Part shown: positions 1 through 6,637 of the stretch, in pieces
Layout of the letters: the number at the start of each line of letters is the position of its first letter
How positions within the stretch are numbered: the first letter of the stretch is position 1
From: an uncultured Eggerthellaceae bacterium
GTDB taxonomy: Bacteria > Actinomycetota > Coriobacteriia > Coriobacteriales > Eggerthellaceae
Assembly (NCBI GenBank): GCA_934630905.1
Contig: CAKTXN010000076.1
Span: 1 to 8,180 of the forward strand
Length of the DNA stretch: 8,180 nt
Reading direction: 5' to 3'
Position numbers and translations under genes: made by a program
The notes under the pieces: model-generated
Database searches by the model: none
What the model saw: the letters and a program-made list of their open reading frames with translations, nothing else
Told to the model about the DNA's origin: nothing

Positions 1-1128
1 TTTGTTGTGGTCATGGTGGGAATTTTGTTTTTTGCGGTGCTGTGCACGGCGGTGCTGCTGTTCTTGGAGATTCGCATTCGGCCGAAAGTGCTGGCGTATC
101 TGCTGCCCGCTGCGCGCATCATGTGGATATTCTCGCTGGCCATTCCGCTTGCCACGTATCTGATGATGCTGCAGCTGCCTACGCATCCCGATGCCGAAAT
201 TTGCCTGGACTATTTCTGGTTCTGCGTTCTTGAGATATCGCTTGTGTGCCTGATTGTGGCGCTTGTCTTCCGCTGGACCTGGGCTTATATGGGGCTTTTG
301 GGCGCTACGGTGCTCACGTTGGTGCTTGATCAGCTGGCGGGTGGTCCGCTTTCGGTGGGCAGCTATCTTTCGTATGCGCCGGTGGAAGGCGTGCGTTTCT
401 TTGGCATTGGCAACGAAGGTGCGGCGCTGCTTTTTGGTTCGTGGGTTATGCTGGTGGCGTTCTATTTGACGCGTCGACCCTTCAGCAGGTTGTCGCAGCG
501 TTTGCGCCGCTGGCTATATCCGGTGGCGTCGCTGGTTATTTGCACGGTGATTGCGGCTCCGTGGTGGGGCGCGAATTTTGGCGTTATCATCTGGGGCTTA
601 GTGGGAACGTTCGTGTCGTGGCGTCTGTTTAGCGGGCATAAGTTCAGCAAACGCGAAGTGGTGGCGGCCGTTTTCGTTTCAGGGCTTCTTGCCATTGCGG
701 TGCTGTTCCTGGACACCACGTTCAACAGCGGCTCGCATATGGGTGGCCATGTGAACTTTTTCGCAGGCGACATTTTGGGGCAAATCGTCCAGGTTTTTGT
801 GAACGTGGGCAAGTATTGCTGGGATACGCTGGTATTTTCTCCGCTGCTTACGGTGCTTTTTGTGGCCGTGGTGGGATTCCTGCTGTTTATCGCTATTGCG
901 CAACCCGGCCCTTACGAGGCGTTTTGGAAGCTTCACAGTGAATTCCACGGCGCATTTTACGCGCTGATTGTCACCGCCATTCTGATGTTCCTTTTCGAGG
1001 ACTCGGGCATTTTGATGCCGGCGCTGCTGCTGCTGTATCCGCTTTCGGGCCTCATGTGGTTCGTGTGCAACTTCCACAGCTGGCACATTCGCTCGTTCAT
1101 CAAGGAGCGCGGCGTACTTGAACGCTAG
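1..1128 (+). CDS. Polytopic membrane protein, 3' part (5' end outside window)
   Basis: The frame is open from base 1 to a TAG at 1126-1128. A GTG at 7 and an ATG at 13 exist, but no ribosome binding site can be seen, so the gene probably starts upstream and this is its C-terminal part, about 375 residues. The sequence shows roughly nine or ten hydrophobic segments separated by short loops, so the product is an integral membrane protein. Counting from the GTG at 7, residues near 122-140 carry a Gly/Asn/Glu-rich loop (GVRFFGIGNEGAALLFG), followed by a WWGANFG loop near 187 and an FEDSG segment near 334. These resemble conserved loops I recall from large bacterial membrane proteins that can carry an alkaline-phosphatase-like extracellular domain at the N-terminus. 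That resemblance is from memory and any such domain would lie off the window. Substrate and function are unknown. It ends 164 bp before the tatD-like gene. Confidence 0.8.
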   Translation, partial: FVVVMVGILFFAVLCTAVLLFLEIRIRPKVLAYLLPAARIMWIFSLAIPLATYLMMLQLPTHPDAEICLDYFWFCVLEISLVCLIVALVFRWTWAYMGLLGATVLTLVLDQLAGGPLSVGSYLSYAPVEGVRFFGIGNEGAALLFGSWVMLVAFYLTRRPFSRLSQRLRRWLYPVASLVICTVIAAPWWGANFGVIIWGLVGTFVSWRLFSGHKFSKREVVAAVFVSGLLAIAVLFLDTTFNSGSHMGGHVNFFAGDILGQIVQVFVNVGKYCWDTLVFSPLLTVLFVAVVGFLLFIAIAQPGPYEAFWKLHSEFHGAFYALIVTAILMFLFEDSGILMPALLLLYPLSGLMWFVCNFHSWHIRSFIKERGVLER

Positions 1129-1292
1129 GCGCTTGCGGGGAAGGCCCAGGCAGCAGAAGGGGTGCGCGTGTTGGTGCGATCAGTGTGAAACTGGGGTCGC
1201 AAGGCGCGGCCCGCGGCTCCAACGCAACGGAACAGGGCAAGGCGGCGCGCGGTGCTGCGCGGCGGCATGGTTGAGCAAGGGAAGGGGCGCGC

Positions 1293-2072
1293 ATGAGTGG
1301 AAAAGAGCAGCTTGCGAGCTTCGATGTTGCGCAGCGGGGAGCGGTGCAGTTTGACCCTGCGGAAGTTGACACGACGCAACGCGATCCAGCGTGGCTTGAC
1401 GTGACGCAGTTTGATCCCGCAAAGCTTGACGCTCATTGCCATCTTCAGCATGACTCCCGCTTCCGCATGTATGCGCAAACGCACCCTGACCAGCATTTTT
1501 TCTGCATGACGGAAACGCCTGATGAGTATGTGCGGTTTCGCGATGCGGGTTTACCTGCCAACGTTTCGCTGGGGCTGGGCTTGCATCCGTGGCGCGTTTC
1601 GGCTGATGCTGATATCGCACATGCCCAGGTAGATGGCGTGTTGCAGCTCTTGTCCGATGCATGGCTCATAGGCGAAGTCGGCCTTGATTTTTCTCCGAAG
1701 CATGTGCGCACGCGCGATAACCAACTTGCGGCGTTTCGTGCAATTGCTCAGGCGGCTGTACGGTGTGGGGCCGCGCACGGTGCACGCGTTCGACCACGCG
1801 TTTTATCTATTCACGCTGTTCAGGCAGCGGGCGAAGCACTTGAAATCCTGCAAGAAGCAGGTTGCTTTGATGCGTGCACCTGCATCTTCCACTGGTTTTC
1901 GGGCACAAGCGATCAACTGGTGGCAGCGCGCCGCGCGGGATGTTACTTCTCGATCGGGCCGCGTGCATTGGCAACGAAACGCGGTCGTGCGTATGCGGCT
2001 CAGCTGCCTGCTCATCGCGTCCTGCATGAAAGCGACGCGTTCTTGCTGGACGAATGGCTGGAAGACCGGTGA
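1293..2072 (+). CDS. TatD family metal-dependent hydrolase (short C-terminus)
   Basis: 259 residues, starting at an ATG preceded by a purine-rich AAGGGG about 6 nt upstream. The TatD family are metal-dependent amidohydrolase-fold enzymes, and several are DNA 3'-exonucleases or deoxyribonucleases. The family motifs are present in order: DAHCHL (residues 46-51, first metal pair), GLHPW (near 93), GEVGLDF (near 127, with the bridging Glu), a SIHA histidine motif (near 173), the FHWFSG histidine (near 202), and a final HESD (near 245) in place of the usual ETD. The protein stops only about 12 residues after that Asp, whereas E. coli-type TatD continues with a C-terminal helical tail; shorter relatives exist. 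There is an insertion-like AAHGARVRPR stretch before the SIHA motif. Residues 17-46 are three tandem decapeptides, described separately. It lies between the membrane protein gene and pheS, but nothing in the sequence links their functions. The exact substrate cannot be told. Confidence 0.87.
   Translation: MSGKEQLASFDVAQRGAVQFDPAEVDTTQRDPAWLDVTQFDPAKLDAHCHLQHDSRFRMYAQTHPDQHFFCMTETPDEYVRFRDAGLPANVSLGLGLHPWRVSADADIAHAQVDGVLQLLSDAWLIGEVGLDFSPKHVRTRDNQLAAFRAIAQAAVRCGAAHGARVRPRVLSIHAVQAAGEALEILQEAGCFDACTCIFHWFSGTSDQLVAARRAGCYFSIGPRALATKRGRAYAAQLPAHRVLHESDAFLLDEWLEDR
1341..1430 (+). repeat. Three tandem 30-bp units (decapeptide repeat) in the TatD-like N-terminus
   Basis: Residues 17-46 of the TatD-like protein read as three in-phase decapeptides: AVQFDPAEVD, TTQRDPAWLD and VTQFDPAKLD. 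The consensus is xxQ(F/R)DPAxxD. The Asp closing the third unit is also the Asp before the metal-binding HCH motif. Residues 7-16 (LASFDVAQRG) keep F, D and A at the same places and may be a decayed fourth copy. At the DNA level the units are diverged at silent sites, so the duplication is not very recent or the peptide has been selected. Confidence 0.75.
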
Positions 2073-2150
2073 GGCACCGTTCCAAACGACTAGCTGGTTC
2101 GTTGCGCCCTCGTCCGCGCCTGCCATGCTGCTCCTGTGTTTTCCCCTCGT

Positions 2151-2171
2151 ACTTGCGCAGTTGACGCAAGT
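2151..2171. promoter_or_regulatory. Perfect inverted repeat upstream of pheS (operator-like or weak terminator)
   Basis: Arms ACTTGCG (2151-2157) and CGCAAGT (2165-2171) are exact reverse complements separated by 7 nt. The palindrome ends 7 nt before the TATACT box at 2179, so it covers the region where a -35 element would lie. This is a position where a repressor or activator could act. The right arm runs into TTTT (2171-2174), so it could instead form a weak hairpin ending the tatD-like transcript. I do not recognise it as a known regulator site. Confidence 0.4.
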
Positions 2172-2178
2172 TTTGGAG

Positions 2179-2184
2179 TATACT
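2179..2184 (+). promoter_or_regulatory. Putative -10 box (TATACT) for pheS
   Basis: TATACT differs from the sigma-70 consensus at one base and sits 37 nt before the pheS start codon, giving an expected leader of about 30 nt. There is no well-spaced -35: TTGACG at 2161 is only 12 bp away, and TTGCGC at 2153 is 20 bp away. The promoter may therefore be activator-assisted, or the call may be wrong. Confidence 0.4.
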
Positions 2185-2220
2185 GCATGGTTACGTTTGC
2201 AATGAAGGAAAGGAACGCTC

Positions 2221-3282
2221 GTGAGCGTTATTGAAGAACTGAGCACCTTGCGTGATGAAACGCTTGCAGCAATTGCCGCTGCTGAAAATACCGTTGAATT
2301 GGACAAAGTACGCGTTGCCGTTTTGGGCAAGTCGGGCACCCTTACGGGCTACCTGCGCTCCATGGGCAAGCTCCCCAAAGAAGAGCGTGCCGTGGTGGGC
2401 AAGACCGTAAACGAAGCGCGTGCCATTGTGGAAAGCGCCCTTGAAGAGCGCAAATCCGCGCTGACGGCTTCTGAGCTTATGGCCGCCATCGATGCCGCTG
2501 CCGTTGACGTCACGCTTCCTGGTCGTTCCCAGCAAATGGGCACACGCCACTTGATCAACAAGATTTCCGATGAGATGTGCGACTTCTTCGCCGGTCTGGG
2601 CTACAGCGTTATTTCCGGCCCCGAGGTCGAAACGGACTGGTACAACTTCACGGCGCTGAACGCTCCGGCCGATCACCCCAGCCGCAGCATGCAGGATACG
2701 TTCTACGTGAAGGACCGTTCGGGCGATGAGTCCGCAGTGCGCGGCGAGTCCGATGTGCTGCTGCGTACGCAAACTTCCGGCTGCCAGGTGCACGCCATGG
2801 AGAATCAGGAGCCGCCCATTTACGTGATTGCGCCCGGCAAGGTGTACCGCCGCGATGTGGCCGACCCCAGCCATCTTCCGCAGTTTACCCAGATGGAAGG
2901 CCTGGTTGTTGACAAGGGTATCACGTTTGGCGACCTGAAAGGCACGCTTGAGCTGTTCTGCAAGCAGATGTTCGGCGAAGAGCGCAAGACGCGTTTCCGC
3001 GCGCATTACTTCCCGTTTACCGAGCCCTCTGCCGAAGCGGACGTGAGCTGCGGCATTTGCCACGGCGAAGGCTGCCGCATGTGCAAGGGCACTGGCTGGC
3101 TGGAAATTTTGGGCTGCGGCATGGTGGACCCCAACGTGCTGCGCATGTCGGGCATTGACCCTGAAGTCTATTCCGGCTTTGCGTTTGGCGTGGGTGTCGA
3201 GCGCGTTGCATGCTTGAAGTACAACGTGCCTGACCTGCGTATGCTTATCGAAGGCGATATGCGTTTCTTGCGCCAGTTCTAA
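2221..3282 (+). CDS. pheS: Phenylalanine--tRNA ligase alpha subunit
   Basis: 353 residues, close to the usual bacterial PheS length. PheS is the catalytic chain of the cytoplasmic (alpha-beta)2 synthetase that charges tRNA-Phe. The GTG start is supported by AAGGAAAGG at 2205-2213, 7 nt upstream. Residues 1 to about 90 form the N-terminal tRNA-binding helical arm. The class II core follows: motif 1 around 106-133, the HPSRSMQDTF block (152-161), motif 2 (GKVYRRD near 206-212, then QMEGL near 224), the FPFTEPSAEADV strand (264-275) and motif 3 (GFAFGVGVER, 319-328) with the Ala of the Phe pocket. Four cysteines (C277, C280, C285, C288; CxxC-x4-CxxC) form the loop seen in Gram-positive PheS, here intact. 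The next gene is murA rather than the usual pheT, which encodes the obligatory beta chain. Identification is secure. Confidence 0.97.
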   Translation: MSVIEELSTLRDETLAAIAAAENTVELDKVRVAVLGKSGTLTGYLRSMGKLPKEERAVVGKTVNEARAIVESALEERKSALTASELMAAIDAAAVDVTLPGRSQQMGTRHLINKISDEMCDFFAGLGYSVISGPEVETDWYNFTALNAPADHPSRSMQDTFYVKDRSGDESAVRGESDVLLRTQTSGCQVHAMENQEPPIYVIAPGKVYRRDVADPSHLPQFTQMEGLVVDKGITFGDLKGTLELFCKQMFGEERKTRFRAHYFPFTEPSAEADVSCGICHGEGCRMCKGTGWLEILGCGMVDPNVLRMSGIDPEVYSGFAFGVGVERVACLKYNVPDLRMLIEGDMRFLRQF

Positions 3283-3375
3283 AAACCGTCGTCACAAAAC
3301 CGTTGCCAGCGCTGCGGCTTTTCGGAGGTGCTGGTCAACTTGTATGCGAAAAGAGTATGCGAAGCGGGGGCTTTT

Positions 3376-4653
3376 ATGTCTGAAGAAGTAATTGCTGTCG
3401 AAGGTACAGGCGTCCTGAGCGGCACAGTGCGCGTTTCCGGTGCGAAGAATTCCGCACTGAAGCTCATGGCCGCAGCGTTGTTGGGCCAGGGCAAGTGCGT
3501 GTTGCATAATGTTCCGCAGATTTCGGACATAGAGGTCATGAGCGATGTGTTGCGTCGTTTGGGTGCAACGGTTCAGCGCGATGAGCAGGACCCCCACACG
3601 CTGATTGTTGATACGGCGGCGGTTACTTCGTACGAGACTCCCTACGAGCTTGTTTCCAAGATGCGCGCGAGCATTTCGGTGCTGGGCCCGCTGATTGGGC
3701 GCTTCGGCCGTGCTCATGTGGCTATGCCGGGCGGTTGCCAAATTGGCGCGCGAAAGATTGACATGCATTTGCTGGGCCTGGAGAAGTTGGGCGTTCGCTT
3801 TGAAGTGAAGCACGGCGACTTGCAGGCGCAGGCGCCCGATGGCTTGCGCGGTGCGTACATTACGCTTGATTTTCCCAGCGTGGGCGCTACGGAAAACATG
3901 CTGATGGCATCAGTGGTGGCGCAGGGCGAAACCGTTATCGACAACGCCGCGCGCGAACCGGAGATTGTTGACTTGTGCAATATGCTCAACGCTATGGGTG
4001 CGCGTGTTTCGGGCGGTGGCACCTCCACCATTACGGTGGAAGGCGTTTCCTTGCAGGATATGCATCCGTGCGAGCACACCACGGTGGGCGACCGCATTGA
4101 GGCGGGCACGTTCCTTGCCGGCGGTGCTCTTACGGGTGGTCCCGTAACGGTGACGGGTATTGATCCTTCGTTTTTGCGCATGGCCATGGTGAAGTTGGAT
4201 TCGTTCGGTTGCACGGTAAGTACCACGGAAGACTCCATTACGGTCGCGCGCACCGAGCCGCTGCACTGCACGGATATTCAAACGCTTCCTCACCCCGGTT
4301 TCCCGACCGATCTGCAAGCGCAGTTTATGCTGTTGGCAGCGTTAGCTCAGGGTAACTCGGTGATTACGGAAAACGTTTTTGAGAATCGTTTCATGTTTGC
4401 AGCCGAGCTCATGCGCATGGGTGCTGATATCACTATCGAGGATCATCATGCTATGGTATGCGGCGTTCCTGCACTTCAGGGCGCGCCGGTGTCTTCGACT
4501 GACTTGCGTGCCGGTGCTGCGCTGGTTTTGGCGGGCATTGTTGCGGAAGGCGAGACAATCGTGCGTGGGCTTGAGCACATCGACCGCGGTTACGAGGATT
4601 ACGTGGGCAAACTTGCATCCTTGGGCGCATCGGTTGCGCGCAAAGTTGTGTAG
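3376..4653 (+). CDS. murA: UDP-N-acetylglucosamine 1-carboxyvinyltransferase (MurA)
   Basis: Transfers enolpyruvate from PEP to UDP-GlcNAc in the cytoplasm, the first committed step of peptidoglycan synthesis. The ATG at 3376 gives 425 residues, the normal length, beginning with the family-typical strand before LSGTVRVSGAKNSAL. The frame extends upstream to a GTG at 3328, adding 16 residues, and a GGAGG at 3324-3328 could serve a TTG at 3340. The ATG fits the family better although its own Shine-Dalgarno (GCGGGGG) is only moderate. Key residues are visible: K24/N25 in GAKN, the PEP-reactive C121 in MPGGCQIGAR, D312 in PGFPTDLQ and R378 in DLRAG. With Cys at 121 rather than Asp, the enzyme is expected to be fosfomycin-sensitive by established family knowledge. 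The two-fold repeated EPSP-synthase-like domain is complete. The gene is 93 bp after pheS and 30 bp before the LCP-like gene, consistent with one operon. Confidence 0.96.
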   Translation: MSEEVIAVEGTGVLSGTVRVSGAKNSALKLMAAALLGQGKCVLHNVPQISDIEVMSDVLRRLGATVQRDEQDPHTLIVDTAAVTSYETPYELVSKMRASISVLGPLIGRFGRAHVAMPGGCQIGARKIDMHLLGLEKLGVRFEVKHGDLQAQAPDGLRGAYITLDFPSVGATENMLMASVVAQGETVIDNAAREPEIVDLCNMLNAMGARVSGGGTSTITVEGVSLQDMHPCEHTTVGDRIEAGTFLAGGALTGGPVTVTGIDPSFLRMAMVKLDSFGCTVSTTEDSITVARTEPLHCTDIQTLPHPGFPTDLQAQFMLLAALAQGNSVITENVFENRFMFAAELMRMGADITIEDHHAMVCGVPALQGAPVSSTDLRAGAALVLAGIVAEGETIVRGLEHIDRGYEDYVGKLASLGASVARKVV

Positions 4654-4683
4654 CAAGCGATCCTAGGGCGAAGCGGGTTTTAC

Positions 4684-6429
4684 GTGGCATTCTCCGACGA
4701 CAACAACACATCCCGGTCATCGCGGTCTTCTCGTCGTGGGCCCGAGCGTTTGCCGGGGCGCGGCGGTGAGCGCGGGTCCTATCGCGCATCAGCCCGCAGC
4801 TCCAGCCGTGGCGCGGAGCGCGGTGCCCGTGGCGCCGATCGCGGTGCGAGTCGTGCTGCTGCGCATGCATCGCGTCGCACCGTTAACGCTGCTCAGTCGC
4901 GTAAAACATCGGAGCAGATTCGCTCGAACACGTACGGAACGCATCACGGCGCCTCGAATGGCGCGGTGCCGGGTTCTGCGCGGCGCGCCGCATCGGGCGT
5001 GGTGCCGCACGTAGAAAATATGTCGCGCCATTCGGGAAATGCCGCTGCCGCAAATATATCCAGCCGCCGCCAGGCTAAGCGCGCGAACAGGGGATACGTT
5101 GATCAGATTACGCCGACTACCATGTCGGGCGAAAGCGTGGGCGCGTATTCTCGCCGTATGAATCGCCGCAACTTCGGACAGGAAATCCAGCGCAAATCAA
5201 GCATGAAGCGTGCGGGATTTATCCTGGTGGCGCTGCTTTTAATTGCGGGTATTGGCGCTGCGGCTGCGCACTTCGCATTCTTCGCTTCGGTTGATGCGCG
5301 TCTTGCCGCGGGAAGCGATGACGGTCTGTCCGCTTCGCTGACCGCTCAAGAGCAAGGCCAGCCGTTCTACACGCTTCTCACGGCCGATTTGAATGATACG
5401 AACGGCAACAACAACATTGACGCCATGCTGCTTGCGCGCCTTGATCAGTCAACCAAGCAAATCACGCTGGTGGTCATTCCGGGCAACTTGAAAGTGGCAA
5501 CGGGGGACTCCCAGGTGTCGTTGTCTTCCGTTTTAGCTTCTGCGGGCGCATCGAGCGCCGTGAATGCGGTGTCGTCGCTTACGGGCGTGAAAATCTCCCA
5601 TTACCTGCACATCGATAAAGCGGGTTTCGTGAGAATCGTCGATGACTTGGGTGGCGTGCCCGTTTCCGTGAAGGAGGTCGTGGACGATCCGCAAGCGGGA
5701 AGCATCTATCTTTCCGTAGGCGAGCAAACACTCGACGGCGCTTCGGCTGCCGTGTATTTAGCGGCATCCAACTACAAGAAGGGCGTTGAAACGCAGATGG
5801 CTTGCCAGCTTGAATTTGCACAGGCATTTGCGACGCGCTTTTTTGCGAATGATGGTGGCTTCGTTCTTGATGGAAAGCTTGACGATTTAGCGTCGCACCT
5901 GGTCACCGATATGTCGGCGCATGAACTTCAGGGCTTTTTGGATGAGCTGCAAGGCACTAATGGCAGCGCGATTTACGTTGCGCAGATCGAGGGTTCCGAG
6001 CAAAGCTCCACGGCTCATGGATACACCGCAAAGCTTTTCTATCCCACGGCGTCAAGTGTGACGAATCTTATGGCAAAGGTGGACGAAGGCTCCGATCCTT
6101 CCGTTTTGACGCAGCAGAGCCAAGTGGCTTCTGTCGACAAAGAGTCGTTCGAGATTACGGTTCGCAACGGCTCAGGCATGACGGGCGGTGCCACGTCGCT
6201 GGCGCAAATCCTGACCGATGCAGGCTTTGCGGTGGCCGAAACAGGTAATGCCGATAGCTACGTGTACACGGAAACGCTGGTCATCTACCTTGATCCCGCG
6301 TATAAAGAAGCATGCGAAGCGGTTGTGCAGGCGCTGGGCACCGGGCGCGTGGTGAATGGCATCAACGGCTACACGTTCGACACCGAAGTTCTGGTTGTGC
6401 TTGGTTCCGATTGGAAGCCGCTTTCGTAG
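4684..6429 (+). CDS. Membrane-anchored LytR-CpsA-Psr-like protein with LytR_C domain (degenerate LCP core)
   Basis: 581 residues from a GTG with a GAAGCGGG purine run upstream, 30 bp after murA and probably cotranscribed. Residues 1 to about 172 are cytoplasmic, Arg/Ser/Ala-rich, low-complexity and strongly basic. One membrane helix spans about 177-200. The outside part has an LCP-like domain (about 228-385) recognised by IDAMLLARLD (245-254), IPGN (265-268), the SHYLHIDKAGFVRIVDDLGGVPV run (305-327) and the YLSVGEQTLDGASAAVYL segment (342-359). The C-terminus (about 488-575) is a LytR_C domain starting ITVRNGSGMTGGA. True LCP enzymes attach teichoic-acid or arabinogalactan-type polymers to peptidoglycan from lipid carriers. 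Here SIPRD is replaced by VIPGN, and the late Arg-rich block (RxR, DxGRxxRQ) by YLAASNYKKGVETQMACQ, so the usual phosphate-binding arginines are missing. It may be a non-catalytic or regulatory member. The family call is good; enzymatic activity is doubtful. Confidence 0.85.
   Translation: MAFSDDNNTSRSSRSSRRGPERLPGRGGERGSYRASARSSSRGAERGARGADRGASRAAAHASRRTVNAAQSRKTSEQIRSNTYGTHHGASNGAVPGSARRAASGVVPHVENMSRHSGNAAAANISSRRQAKRANRGYVDQITPTTMSGESVGAYSRRMNRRNFGQEIQRKSSMKRAGFILVALLLIAGIGAAAAHFAFFASVDARLAAGSDDGLSASLTAQEQGQPFYTLLTADLNDTNGNNNIDAMLLARLDQSTKQITLVVIPGNLKVATGDSQVSLSSVLASAGASSAVNAVSSLTGVKISHYLHIDKAGFVRIVDDLGGVPVSVKEVVDDPQAGSIYLSVGEQTLDGASAAVYLAASNYKKGVETQMACQLEFAQAFATRFFANDGGFVLDGKLDDLASHLVTDMSAHELQGFLDELQGTNGSAIYVAQIEGSEQSSTAHGYTAKLFYPTASSVTNLMAKVDEGSDPSVLTQQSQVASVDKESFEITVRNGSGMTGGATSLAQILTDAGFAVAETGNADSYVYTETLVIYLDPAYKEACEAVVQALGTGRVVNGINGYTFDTEVLVVLGSDWKPLS
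4807..4848 (+). repeat. Two 21-bp tandem units coding RGAERGA/RGADRGA
   Basis: Residues 42-55 of the LCP-like protein are two heptapeptides, RGAERGA and RGADRGA, followed by a decaying SRAAA. They lie in the cytoplasmic Arg-rich head. The basic repeats could bind nucleic acid or acidic lipids, but this is only inferred from composition. Confidence 0.6.
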
Positions 6430-6457
6430 AGCTTGCGAAGGGGCGCAACGCAGGCGC

Positions 6458-6537
6458 GGGCTGGGAAGGCGAAGCGGAAGGCGCGTGGGGAAGGCGTGGG
6501 CTTAGAAGATGAAGCGGTAAGCGCGTGGCGGGAAGAA
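6458..6537 (+). repeat. 40-bp purine-rich direct repeat, two copies
   Basis: Copies at 6458-6497 and 6498-6537 both begin GGGCT and share GAAGCGG and GCGCGTGG at the same offsets, with about 26 of the first 33 positions identical. A small shift breaks the alignment near the end. They start 29 bp after the LCP-like stop codon and have no convincing coding content. The second copy is partly the reverse complement of the core of the 88-bp repeats downstream. Confidence 0.6.
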
Positions 6538-6637
6538 CTCGCCTCACGACTCCGCTTGGATGATGCTTCTCCTTGGCTGTAGCTCGCTCAACTTATCCAA
6601 AGCGTCGCAGTTCGGCTCGATTCTTCCCACCCCGCGC
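6521..6637 (+). other. Potential long-range RNA stem between the two repeat types
   Basis: Bases 6521-6537 can pair with 6621-6637 over 17 positions with only two mismatches: GCGCG with CGCGC, GG with CC, and GGGAAGAA with TTCTTCCC. The same left arm can pair with 6708-6724 equally well, and with 6797-6813 with one mismatch if two G-U wobbles are allowed. In a read-through transcript of the LCP-like gene, alternative hairpins could therefore form. Whether they do is inference. Confidence 0.45.

Noticed and set aside
1129..1292. Possible RNA gene or promoter in the 164-bp gap before the TatD-like gene
   Set aside because: The gap is GC-rich with several short G/C runs, but I find no convincing hairpin, -10/-35 pair or start with a binding site other than that of the TatD-like gene.
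2161..2166. TTGACG as the -35 box of the pheS promoter
   Set aside because: The spacing to TATACT is 12 bp, too short for a sigma-70 promoter.
2073..2220. T-box riboswitch before pheS
   Set aside because: The region is only 148 bp and the likely leader about 30 nt. No T-box-like conserved sequence or terminator/antiterminator pair is visible.
2191..3063. 290-codon open frame on the minus strand
   Set aside because: It lies wholly antisense to pheS, has no recognisable domain, and is the kind of shadow frame that GC-rich codon use produces.
6433..6448. TTGCG/CGCAA hairpin just after the LCP-like stop as a terminator
   Set aside because: The stem is only 5 bp and there is no T run after it.
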